NCBI GenBank assembly: GCA_021292105.1
Contig: CM037866.1
Location: 5,850,163 to 5,914,162 of the forward strand
Length of the DNA stretch: 64,000 nucleotides
Direction of reading: 5' to 3'
DNA from: Anadara kagoshimensis
Taxonomy: Eukaryota > Mollusca > Bivalvia > Arcoida > Arcidae
The notes beneath the pieces are model-generated. The model was not told the origin of the DNA. It ran no database searches and saw nothing but the letters and a program-made list of their open reading frames with translations. A program made the position numbers and the translations under genes. Positions 33,760 through 45,800 of this stretch are shown here, in pieces. How positions within the stretch are numbered: the stretch's first letter is position 1; each line of letters starts with the position of its first letter.

Positions 33760-34183
33760 CTGCAGAAAATGCATAGTATAAATACAAATACTTATGTATA
33801 TACTTATTTTTTCTCTTCACATTTAGCATTGGTTGGTCAGGTTTACATAACTTCAAGCTTTATTCAGTTAATATTGAAATTGAACGAGTTTAATTGGTGA
33901 AGGAAAATAACATATTTTTAGAAATACTGTTTTCTTGCATATGGCAAGCCACAAAACAAGTTAAAGAGAGGTAAAAGAGTATACATCCTGAGCCAAAATA
34001 TAACATAATACATGCTCTTTACCACTTGCATGTTTCCAACCTTTCAAGACTACACAGTAATTTATAAAAGACGAATTAACAAAATTTTTATCATATTTGT
34101 GACACTGACAGTGATTTGTCCAAGTTGTTTGTTACAGATTTTGAAAAGTATGGTTTAAGCTGTATTTCTATTTATATATTTAC

Positions 34184-34252
34184 CGTCATTGTCTGCAGTT
34201 ACAGAACTAAATGGCTTCTGAATAGAACTGAATGACTGTTGGATATCCAAGT
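34184..34252 (-). pseudogene. BEN exon 8 copy, outermost arm
   Basis: 69 nt, same borders and frame as 42,246-42,314. The region between exons 8 and 7 carries a 37-bp direct duplication (near 34,272 and 34,312) and an A-run, as in the other arms. Confidence 0.6.
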
Positions 34253-35667
34253 CTTTTGTGCATAAAAAAAATAAGAATATAAATTACATGAACCAAAAGT
34301 TATATAGACCAAAGAATATAAATTACATGAACCAAAGTTATATAGACCAAATATGATTTACTATAAAGGTGTCATGAATGGTTAAACATTTGACTTAATC
34401 ATGAAATTTCTAAATTGCACTATTCCAAAAACAGTACTTAAAAAAAAAAAAAAAAAACAGCTATCACCAATAAAAGTAATGATCAAGTTTGAGTTTGACC
34501 TCTAAGTTTAACCTGGACTTTGAGATTAAGATTATCAATATGAAATCTGTATCAAGGATTTTGTCTTCAAATGTTGAACAACTGTACTAAGTTTCATTAC
34601 AATTCATCCATGGATTCAAAAGTTTTGAATGGACAGATGCACAGAGCAACAAACAGGAAAAAAATAAAATGCCCCGGTCAGTCAATCCAGGTGCATTAAA
34701 AAAACAACACATTTTATGACCATAAAACTGCTGACTTTTCAACATAGTTATAAATTAAATTATTAAATTAATTATAATAATCTGAATGAAAGAGATTCTA
34801 TTATGTCAATCTCAAATATATATGGCATTATACAATATTTCAAGGTTCATAAACAAAACAAAATACTTGACTGCAAAATGAATATATATCATATATATAT
34901 ACATACCAGAATCAATATCTGAACACGGCATTACCCCAGTGAAAATGTACTCAAAATTCCAGTGGAATTTCCACTGGAATACCAGTGGAAAAGCCACTGG
35001 AATACCAGCAGTAAAATTTAACTTTTTCACCAGTGGAAATCACTGGAATTCCACTGGTAAACCAATGGAATTGCACTGGTATGCCACTGGAACCCAAGTG
35101 GCAGTCCACTGGTAGATCACCAGCATTCCACTGGTATACCAATGGCATTCCTGGTGAAAAAGAGTTAAATTTTACCGCTGGTATTCCATTGGCATTCTGC
35201 TGGTATTGCATTGGCATTCCACTGGTATCCCAATGGCATTCCGCTGGTATTCCATTGAGTGGAATTATAAAACTATAAAAACCTTTAAACTTTTTGAACC
35301 TTCATATAGTTTCATGGTTCTACCTCGCCTATTGGTTACATAGATCTAACTGTGTGTGCCGATGCACACATGTACGCAGAGCGTACACCAATAGTTCTTC
35401 CCAACTTTGTTGAGATAAACTTAAATGAATGCATGTTTTTAAACAACAAGAATTACACGTATGTCTTGCTGTACGTGTCTACCAAAAACTTAACATTGAA
35501 ACTTAACAACACCACCAATGTCGACGAAAAAGTTACACCTATGTCTCGCTCTCACTTTTGCTCCTTCATTGCAGTGAGACAATAAGAAATATCACAAAAA
35601 ATATAAATACTAAGTTGAAATGAAATAGACTTTATCATTATAATGATGAGTGAATTAAATCATGAAT

Positions 35668-35779
35668 TTAATGATTTTTAGTTCTTTTTTTCCTGATTTT
35701 GTCATTCACTGCTCTCACGGTGCTCCCCCATATCTGTGTTTTATCAGATTCACTACAGGTGAAATTGCTGAATATACAC
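35668..35779 (-). pseudogene. BEN exon 11 copy, middle arm
   Basis: 112 nt against 113 in the intact copy. One base is missing directly at the acceptor (tacacctgc rather than tacaacctgc), which breaks the phase with exon 10. The rest of the frame to TAA at 35668 is intact. Confidence 0.65.
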
Positions 35780-36852
35780 CTGCAAAACAATAAAAAAAAA
35801 AAAATAATAAAATAAAAATAAAAACAACTATAGAATGTTTGTGAAACATACATATACCCCCTCCTGGGAAATGGACCAAAATGAAAGACATATACCCCCG
35901 CCTGGGAAATGAACCAAATGAAAAAGATTAACCAAGCAATTCATACAGAACATACAAGTCACAGTGACCTACTTTTACCCTAGTGGTGCAGTACCCCAAG
36001 GTTGACCCACATAAGAAGTCTGATGAAGTGTCTTATAGTTACAGAGAAATGGACCTAAATGCAAATTCTAACTAAAGTCATTCATACAGAAAATGTAGGT
36101 CACAGTGACCTACTTTCACCCTAATGGGTGTAGTAATCTTCAAGGTTAATGCACATATGAAGTTTGATGATGAAGTGTCTTACAGTTCCAGAGAAATAGA
36201 TCTAAATGCAAAGTATAACCAAAGTCATTCATGCAGAAAATGTAGGTCACAATGACCTACTTTTACCCTAGTGGTGTGTACTCCCCAAGGTTAATCCACA
36301 TATGATGAGTTTGATGATGAAGGGACTTATAGTTCCTGAGAAACAGACCTCAACACAAAGTCTAACTGAAGACATTCAAGCAGGAAATGTAGGTCAGGGT
36401 GACCTACTTTTCCCCAGGTGGTGTAGTACTCCCCATAACCTAATCACATATAAAGTTTCATGACCAACCAACTTATAGTTCCTGAGAAATGGACATTAAC
36501 GCAAAGGTTAACCAAGCTCGGACGGATGAACCCATTGCTATATCCCCTCCGCCAACTTCGTTGGGCGAGGGGATAATTAACCATTTATATTAATTATCAA
36601 ACTGATGAACTTTCAGATCAATATCTTTGCCTTTTAAGGACACTAGCTTATATGTGCAATTTAAAATGGAAGTACAGGACTAAAAGTGAATTGGAACAAA
36701 ATCCAGATCTCTTGACCAGTACAATTTCGGTATTATATATGACTTAACATCCACGAATATACTGTTGCACCTCTGAGAGAAATGTATTTTAGTAAATCAA
36801 ATTTTGACCCTTTGAACCCCCCCCCCCAAAAAAAAAACACAATAAAACTTAC

Positions 36853-37064
36853 TTCTCAAGGCCTCCCTTTTGCTTTCTTCCATGGGAAGGAGTTTGTGCT
36901 GCACGTTCCCATATACACTTATAGAGTTTATTTCCTCCTTACTGAGGATAAACTCTATAAGATTTAAAGCCAACTTTTCTGCTGACTTTGCTGTCAGTAG
37001 ACATCTTTGATAATCTACAGCTTTTACCCTAACACCATATCTTGATTCCCTACATATACCAAAG
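36853..37064 (-). pseudogene. BEN exon 10 copy, middle arm (frameshift)
   Basis: One C is missing in 'gattccctac' (four C in the other arms), shifting the frame near its start. The remainder matches the BEN exon of the complete copy. Confidence 0.7.
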
Positions 37065-37721
37065 CTGCAAAAAAAATAAAGACTTAAGATCAACAACTTG
37101 CCTTAATTTCGAAAAATATACCTCTAAACATACATGTAAGGAAAGAAAGTGTGGAAAACTAATAACAATTTCGTGAGATTTCTCATTTCTAAGGTTCCAA
37201 AACTCAAAAAACTAGTCAATCAACAGATTTCTCAAACTTTAAACTGTACTTTGTCATAGAAAATAAACATGTCAAATATATCATTTGAATATAATTTTGT
37301 GAAATTTCTCATTTCTAAGGTTCCATAACTCTCAAAAAACTAAGTCAATCAACAGTTTCTCACTTTAAACTGTACTTTGTCATAGAAAATAAACATGTCA
37401 AATATATCATTTGAATATTTGTAACCATAAAATGAAAGTGCGAGAAAACTGAAAAATTTCTTTAAATATACAATTTCCAGTATAAGGGTCATACATGTAA
37501 CTCTCACAAAACTATATGTATAGGTCAATCAACATTGAACTTTTAACATAAATGGTATCTTGTCTTAACAAGATATATAACAAATATTTAAATACCTGCA
37601 AGTATAGGAAAAAAGTGTGGAAAACTCGGGACAGATGAACAGAAGAAAACTATAGTCCACCTCTGATTTATGGGGGAGGGGACTAAAATTAAAAGACCTT
37701 CATTATATAATTAAGACTTAC

Positions 37722-37793
37722 AGGTATCGCTGTCTACAGTCTGGACTTCTTCAATTGATTTTACAGTCTCTACAACTTCTTTGCTTTTATTAT
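37722..37793 (-). pseudogene. BEN exon 9 copy, middle arm
   Basis: 72 nt, same as the complete copy in frame and borders. Confidence 0.6.
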
Positions 37794-38216
37794 CTGCAGA
37801 AAATGCATAGTATAAATACAAATACTTATGTATATACTTATTTTTTCTCTTCACATTTAGCATTGGTTGGTCAGGTTTACATAACTTCAAGCTTTATTCA
37901 GTTAATATTGAAATTGAACGAGTTTAATTGGTGAAGGAAAATAACATATTTTTAGAAATACTGTTTTCTTGCATATGGCAAGCCACAAAACAAGTTAAAG
38001 AGAGGTAAAAGAGTATACATCCTGAGCCAAAATATAACATAATACATGCTCTTTACCACTGCATGTTTCCAACCTTTCAAGACTACACAGTAATTTATAA
38101 AAGACGAATTAACAAAATTTTTATCATATTTGTGACACTGACAGTGATTTGTCCAAGTTGTTTGTTACAGATTTTGAAAAGTATGGTTTAAGCTGTATTT
38201 CTATTTATATATTTAC

Positions 38217-38285
38217 CGTCATTGTCTGCAGTTACAGAACTAAATGGCTTCTGAATAGAACTGAATGACTGTTGGATATCCAAGT
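38217..38285 (-). pseudogene. BEN exon 8 copy, middle arm
   Basis: 69 nt, same as the complete copy in frame and borders. Confidence 0.6.
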
Positions 38286-38967
38286 CTTTTGTGCATAAAA
38301 AAATAAGAATATAAATTACATGAACCAAAAGTTATATAGACCAAAGAATATAAATTACATGAACCAAAGTTATATAGACCAAATATGATTTACTATAAAG
38401 GTGTCATGAATGGTTAAACATTTGACTTAATCATGAAAATTTCTAAATTGCACTATTCCAAAAACAGTACTTAAAAAAAAAAAAAAAAAAAACAGCTATC
38501 ACCAATAAAAAGTAATGATCAAGTTTGAGTTTGACCTCTAAGTTTAACCTGGACTTTGAGATTAAGATTATCAATATGAAATCTGTATCAAGATTTTGTC
38601 TTCAAATGTTGAACAACTGTACTAAGTTTCATTACAATTCATCCATGGATTCAAAAGTTTGAATGGACAGATGCACAGAGCAACAAACAGGAAAAAAATA
38701 AAATGCCCCGGTCAGTCAATCCAGGTGGCATTAAAAAAAACAACACATTTTATGACCATAAAACTGCTGACTTTTCAACATAGTTATAAATTAAATTATT
38801 AAATTAATTATAATAATCTGAATGAAAGAGATTCTATTATGTCAATCTCAATATATATGGCATTATACAATATTTCAAGGTTCATAAACAAAACAAAATA
38901 CTTGACTGCAAATGAATATATATCATATATATATACATACCAGAATCAATATCTGAACACGGCATTA

Positions 38968-39300
38968 CCCCAGTGAAAATGTACTCAAAATTCCAGTGGA
39001 ATTTCCACTGGAATACCAGTGGAAAAGCCACTGGAATACCAGCAGTAAAATTTAACTTTTTCACCAGTGGAAATCACTGGAATTCCACTGGTAAACCAAT
39101 GGAATTGCACTGGTATGCCACTGGAACCCAAGTGGCAGTCCACTGGTAGATCACCAGCATTCCACTGGTATACCAATGGCATTCCTGGTGAAAAAGAGTT
39201 AATTTTACCGCTGGTATTCCATTGGCATTCTGCTGGTATTGCATTGGCATTCCACTGGTATCCCAATGGCATTCCGCTGGTATTCCATTGAGTGGAATTA
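38968..39300 (+). repeat. Left terminal inverted repeat and subterminal CCANTGG array
   Basis: After the 13-bp terminus, CCAGTGG, CCACTGG, CCAATGG, CCATTGG and near variants recur every 8-20 bp, often paired around GAATTC or GAAT as local palindromes (for example TTCCAGTGGAATTTCCACTGG). The array ends near 39,295. Identical arrays start the other two arms (30,896 and 34,934). It is a candidate binding array for an element-encoded protein. Confidence 0.8.
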
Positions 39301-39691
39301 TAAAACTATAAAAACCTTTAAACTTTTGAACCTTCATATAGTTTCATGGTTCTACCTCGCCTATTGGTTACATAGATCTAACTGTGTGTGCCGATGCACA
39401 CATGTACGCAGAGCGTACACCAATAGTTCTTCCCACTTTGTTGAGATAAACTTAAATGAATGCTGTTTTTAAACAACAGATTACACGTATGTCTTGCTGT
39501 ACGTGTCTACCAAAAACTTAACATTGAAACTTAACACACCACCAATGTCGACGAAAAGTTACACCTATGTCTCGCTCTCACTTTTGCTCCTTCATTGCAG
39601 TGAGACAATAAGAAATATCACAAAAAATATAATACTAAGTTGAAATGAAATAGACTTTATCATATAATGATGAGTGAATTAAATCATGAAT

Positions 39692-39804
39692 TTAATGATT
39701 TTTAGTTCTTTTTTTCCTGATTTTGTCATTCACTGCTCTCACGGTGCTCCCCCATATCTGTGTTTTATCAGATTCACTACAGGTGAAATTGCTGAATATA
39801 CAAC
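39692..39804 (-). CDS. BEN gene exon 11 (terminal): end of BEN domain
   Basis: Acceptor rc(CTGCAAAAC), phase 1 in, stop TAA at 39694-39692. Encodes SCIFSNFTCSESDKTQIWGS and then TVRAVNDKIRKKR, the W-x(4)-A(V/I)N-x-(K/C)-R end typical of BEN domains. It is the only one of three copies in the window that stays in frame. Confidence 0.78.
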
Positions 39805-42800
39805 CTGCAAAACAATAAAAAAAAAAAAATAATAAAATAAAATAAAAACAACTATAGAATGTTTGTGAAACATACATATAACCCCTCCTGGGAAATGGAC
39901 CAAATGAAAGACATATACCCCCGCCTGGGAAATGAACCAAAATGAAAAAGATTAACCAAGCAATTCATACAGAACATACAAGTCACAGTGACCTACTTTT
40001 ACCCTAGTGGTGCAGTACTCCCCAAGGTTGACCCACATAAGAAGTCTGATGAAGTGTCTTATAGTTACAGAGAAATGGACCTAAATGCAAATTCTAACTA
40101 AAGTCATTCATACAGAAAATGTAGGTCACAGTGACCTACTTTCACCCTAATGGTGTAGTAATCTTCAAGGTTAATGCACATATGAAGTTTGATGATGAAG
40201 TGTCTTACAGTTCCAGAGAAATAGATCTAAATGCAAAGTAAACCAAAGTCATTCATGCAGAAAATGTAGGTCACAATGACCTACTTTTACCCTAGTGGTG
40301 TAGTACTCCCCAAGGTTAATCCACATATGATGAAGTTTGATGATGAAGGGACTTATAGTTCCTGAGAAACAGACCTCAACACAAAGTCTAACTGAAGACA
40401 TTCAAGCAGGAAATGTAGGTCAGGGTGACCTACTTTTCCCCAGGTGGTGTAGTACTCCCCATAACCTAATCACATATAAAGTTCATGACCAACCAACTTA
40501 TAGTTCTGAGAAATGGACATTAACGCAAAGGTTAACCAAGCTCGGACGGATGAACCCATTGCTATATCCCCTCCGCCAACTTCGTTGGGCGAGGGATAAT
40601 TAACCATTTATATTAATTATCAAACTGATGAACTTTCAGATCAATATCTTTGCCTTTTAAGGACACTAGCTTATATGTGCAATTTAAAATGGAAGACAGG
40701 ACTAAAAGTGAATTGGAACAAAATCCAGATCTCTTGACCAGTACAATTTCGGTATTATATATGACTTAACATCCCACGAATATACTGTTGCACCTCTGAG
40801 AGAAATGTATTTTTAGTAAATCAAATTTTGACCCTTTGAACCCCCCCCCCAAAAAAAAACACAATAAAACTTACTTCTCAAGGCCTCCCTTTTGCTTTCT
40901 TCCATGGGAAGGAGTTTGTGCTGCACGTTCCCATATACACTTATAGAGTTTATTTCCTCCTTACTGAGGATAAACTCTATAAGATTTAAAGCCAACTTTT
41001 CTGCTGACTTTGCTGTCAGTAGACATCTTTGATAATCTACAGCTTTTACCCTAACACCATATCTTGATTCCCCTACATATACCAAAGCTGCAAAAAATAA
41101 TAAAGACTTAAGATCAACAACTTGCCTTAATTTCGAAAAATATACCTCTAAACATACATGTAAGGAAAGAAAGTGTGGAAAACTAATAACAATTTCGTGA
41201 GATTTCTCATTTCTAAGGTTCCAAAACTCAAAAAACTAAGTCAATCAACAGATTTCTCAAACTTTAAACTGTACTTTGTCATAGAAAATAAACATGTCAA
41301 ATATATCATTTGAATATAATTTTGTGAAATTTCTCATTTCTAAGGTTCCATAACTCTCAAAAAACTAAGTCAATCAACAGGTTTCTCAAACTTTAAACTG
41401 TACTTTGTCATAGAAAATAAAACATGTCAAATATATCATTTGAATATTTGTAACCATAAAATGAAAGTGCAGAAAACTGAAAAATTTCTTTAAATATACA
41501 ATTTCCAGTATAAGGGTCATACATGTAACTCTCACAAAACTATATGTATAGGTCAATCAACATTGAACTTTTAACATAAATGGTATCTTGTCTTAACAAA
41601 GATATATAACAAATATTTAAATACCTGCAAGTATAGGGAAAAAAGTGTGGAAAACTCGGGACAGATGAACAGAAGAAAACTATAGTCCACCTCTGATTTA
41701 TGGGGGAGGGGACTAAATTAAAAGACCTTCATTATATAATTAAGACTTACAGGTATCGCTGTCTACAGTCTGGACTTCTTCAATTGATTTTACAGTCTCT
41801 ACAACTTCTTTGCTTTTATTATCTGCAGAAAATGCATAGTATAAATAAAATACTTATGTATATACTTATTTTTTCTCTTCACATTTAGCATTGGTTGGTC
41901 AGGTTTACATAACTTCAAGCTTTATTCAGTTAATATTGAAATTGAACGAGTTTAATTGGTGAAGGAAAATAACATATTTTTAGAAATACTGTTTTCTTGC
42001 ATATGGCAAGCCACAAAACAAGTTAAAGAGAGGTAAAAGAGTATACATCCTGAGCCAAAATATAACATAATACATGCTCTTTACCACTTGCATGTTTCCA
42101 ACCTTTCAAGACTACACAGTAATTTATAAAAGACGAATTAACAAAATTTTTATCATATTTGTGACACTGACAGTGATTTGTCCAAGTTGTTTGTTACAGA
42201 TTTTGAAAAGTATGGTTTAAGCTGTATTTCTATTTATATATTTACCGTCATTGTCTGCAGTTACAGAACTAAATGGCTTCTGAATAGAACTGAATGACTG
42301 TTGGATATCCAAGTCTTTTGTGCATAAAAAAAATAAGAATATAAATTACATGAAAAAAGTTATATAGACCAAAGAATATAAATTACATGAACCAAAGTTA
42401 TATAGACCAAATATGATTTACTATAAAGGTGTCATGAATGGTTAAACATTTGACTTAATCATGAAATTTCTAAATTGCACTATTCCAAAAACAGTACTTA
42501 AAAAAAAAAAAAAAAAAACAGCTATCACCAATAAAAAGTAATGATCAAGTTTGAGTTTGACCTCTAAGTTTAACCTGGACTTTGAGATTAAGATTATCAA
42601 TATGAAATCTGTATCAAGGATTTTGTCTTCAAATGTTGAACAACTGTACTAAGTTTCATTACAATTCATCCATGGATTCAAAAGTTTTGAATGGACAGAT
42701 GCACAGAGCAACAAACAGGAAAAAAATAAAATGCCCGGTCAGTCAATCCAGGTGGCATTAAAAAAAACAACACATTTTATGACCATAAAACTGCTGACTT

Positions 42801-45800
42801 TTCAACATAGTTATAAATTAAATTATTAAATTAATTATAATAATCTGAATGAAAGAGATTCTATTATGTCAATCTCAAATATATATGGCATTATACAATA
42901 TTTCAAGGTTCATAAACAAAACAAAATACTTGACTGCAAAATGAATATATATCATATATATATACATACCAGAATCAATATCTGAACACGGCATTAGGCA
43001 CTTTGGTTTTAATGAGGCCACTGATGCTACAACCGGCAATTTTTGTGATGGAGAAGACATACTGCATGCAGACCCAGATGGAGAAGACATACTGCATGTA
43101 GACCCAGATGGAGAAGACATACTACATGCAGTACCAAATAGTGTTCCTGGCAATGCTGGTTGGTTAAGTTTCTACAAAACAAAAGAAATAAATACGTACA
43201 TGTATATGAACTTAAAAAAACCTATTCTAAAGACATTTTTTCTATGAAATATTTCGATCCTCAAAGTGAATATCATTCTGAATGTTTTACATGCACAAAT
43301 ATATCTGTAATATACATGATGACTTTGTCATGAATCCACCTTCTTAAGATTAAGACTGGTATCAGCAGTTATAAAATATAGCTTGCATATAGCATCATGT
43401 TTCATTTCAAAGTTAATATTCTATCACATACATGACATATGGTTAAAACACTTTTTCATATTTCTACAATTTTACTGTTTTATATATATACCTTGTATGC
43501 TTTCTTGACACAAGTCTTGCAGGCAAGGAAGGCATCTACCATGCTTGTAAGGGTTTCTATCTAGCAATAAAATCCATTTAAATTGGTTTTCAATATGACA
43601 AATTGGTTCATGTGATTATATATTAATAATATGCACTTGTCTTGCCACTTACACATACATGTGTATTTAATAGGGATTTCTTGATATGAGCCAGTAAATA
43701 TTAATTCATCCTATTCCAATGATAATCTGTCATATGTTAACATAAACACTGATAATACTGATGAAATTGTAAATCTGAATGAAACTAGAATTAGTGTCAT
43801 CCATTGGATGATTGATCAATACCCCCGCCCCTTCCCCTCCCTTTAGTTGCACACCTTTAATATGTGGCAATAAGGGTGCAAGAAAGGTTTAGTAAAAATC
43901 TGTCTCATAATCTCTAAGAGTAGTGCAATCAAACACAGCATCCAATCTGCTGATGAAAAAAAAAAAAAAAAAAAAAAAAAAAAGGAGAGTTTGGTGTATC
44001 TTTCCCTTCTGTAAGGCGATAGTACATTACAAACTCAACATTTCATTTATGTTGATGACAGAAGGATGCACGCTTTATCATGACATAATTAAGCCTCACA
44101 TGACTTTGCCAGGTGAGCTAAAAATGAATGAAATCTGACAACTAAAATAATTGTGAAATTTCTATAGCAAGAAATATTTGTGTAAAGTAAAAGAGAAATT
44201 AACAACAAAAAAGTCCAAAACTTACTTTGTTTTCAACTCGAAATAAAACATTTTTTACTTCTTGGTCTCTTGTCATCATTTTTTCTAGATTTTGTGTTTC
44301 AAGCACTTTGCTAGACTTTTCTAGGGAGGTGTGATGACGTTCCTCAGCAAGCTCTCTGTTCTTTTTCTTGTCTGCTGCAGCCACTTTTTTAGCCTAAAAA
44401 CATACACATAATTTTACACATGTTAACATGTTTAAAATTAAGTATTAAATAAATTATCTGAGCCATCGAACTCACATCCTAGAAAGCGTGAATTCTACTA
44501 CCAGACATTGTGAAATTTGTTGATGATTTACACACATTCGGTCAGGTAAAACATTATTAGCCAGATGAATTTTTACACAGACATTATTTGCTCATGTGAA
44601 TTTAATGTGAATTGAGCTTATGTTTTCGGACACTGCCAATTTTTCCTGGCCATAATTTTGAAAGTGCTTCTAATTCATCGGACAGGCAGAGTGAGTGAAT
44701 TATTGTTTTAAGCTGCATCAGCAATATTTCAGCTATTCACGGCCGGACAGGCAGAAAATAATTATTAAAAACAGTCCAGAGACTTGTGCGTTTATAACAT
44801 CGTAATCACCAAGGCGTTTGTATCATTTCAATGTTGTATAGTCTTAATTTAAGCGTCTCGATAACAAAGTTTAGCGACTAAATTGTCAAGGGAAAAGAGA
44901 AATGACCTTGAAAGTATCGATGCGGCATCGGCAAGGAAAAAAAAAAAAAAAAAAAAGCCAGCGGATATTTTCAATAAAATTTTTTCAGTTGGCAAAATTT
45001 TTAATGGTCGGTGGCGCAAGGGGAAACAAAGTATATTTTTATTTTGGCCTAAACTTGTTTGTTTATCTGTCACAAGAATAAATCATACTGGATGATACCA
45101 ATGTGCAATACCAAAAGGTTCATCACAGTCACAAGAGCAATTTCAAATCCAGGTCACATAATTGTTATTGTCCAGCCTCTATATGACTTAAGAAGGAGCA
45201 ATGGAGCAGCACTACCATGGTGCACACAGAACTTGGTAAAAGTTTGTAGTTGACTTCACCAAACTGGTCTCACCAGATAAAGTGTATATTAAAGTTTTCA
45301 AGGGTAAGTAATAACTGTTAGTAAATTATCATGAAGACTTCTGTTTATTTTTGCGAAATACAACCCTGTTTATTTGTGTGAAATACTGGTTGTAGAATTT
45401 TATTTTTTTTAACTGGTTGTAGAAGACCTATTTCAATCTGATTATTTTTTCGCCAGAGCTGTTTGGTTTCTAGCCAAATTTCGCCCAGATGTTTATATCA
45501 ATCTGTTTACTGAAATATTTTCGATATTCTATAAATATTTAAATGAAAAAATATTAATTACGAGGAATTCATATTGGGACAAAGTTATTGCAAACCTGAA
45601 TTATGTATATTTTCGTTACTGTGTCTGCATGTATTGTCAATATTGTGCAATAGCAAATAAAGATCGGGAACAAACAAAGGCATCAATTAATGCCCTTGTC
45701 CCAGAATGAGAGTAATAAAGATTGGGATTACACCTAGCAAATTGTTAGGTCCCGAGCATGGAAGGCTTGATGCTGTAATGTTAATATACTTATTTTAATT

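Larger units (their letters stand above)
30896..34933 (-). mobile_element. Transposon left arm, outermost copy (3' part of BEN gene, truncated)
   Basis: It begins with the terminus CCCCAGTGAAAAT and ends at GGCATTA inside exon 7 of the BEN gene, where the next arm's CCCCAGTG begins. It carries subterminal CCANTGG repeats (30,905-31,225) and BEN exons 11 to 8 plus 26 nt of exon 7. It is nearly identical to the next two arms, with mostly single-base indels. Exon 11 here has a missing T in 'ctgtgttt' near 31,700 that shifts the frame, so this arm cannot encode the normal BEN C-terminus. Confidence 0.85.
34934..38967 (-). mobile_element. Transposon left arm, middle copy
   Basis: It has the same content and ends as the outermost arm: CCCCAGTG at 34,934 and GGCATTA at 38,961-38,967. 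It is the natural left half of the host element whose right half starts at 61,501. BEN exon 10 here is 212 nt (one C missing in 'gattccc') and exon 11 is 112 nt (one base missing at its 5' border), so it is disrupted twice. Confidence 0.85.

Noticed and set aside
30896-42996. Reading the three arms as an ordinary gene-cluster duplication of BEN genes
   Set aside because: Each arm starts at a transposon terminus and ends at the same base of exon 7, so the borders are those of insertion and not of gene duplication; only the inner copy has exons 1-7.
44883-45095. 70-codon frame with a lysine run, repeated at 63,362
   Set aside because: It depends on an A-run inside BEN intron 4, is duplicated with the element, and lacks any recognised domain.
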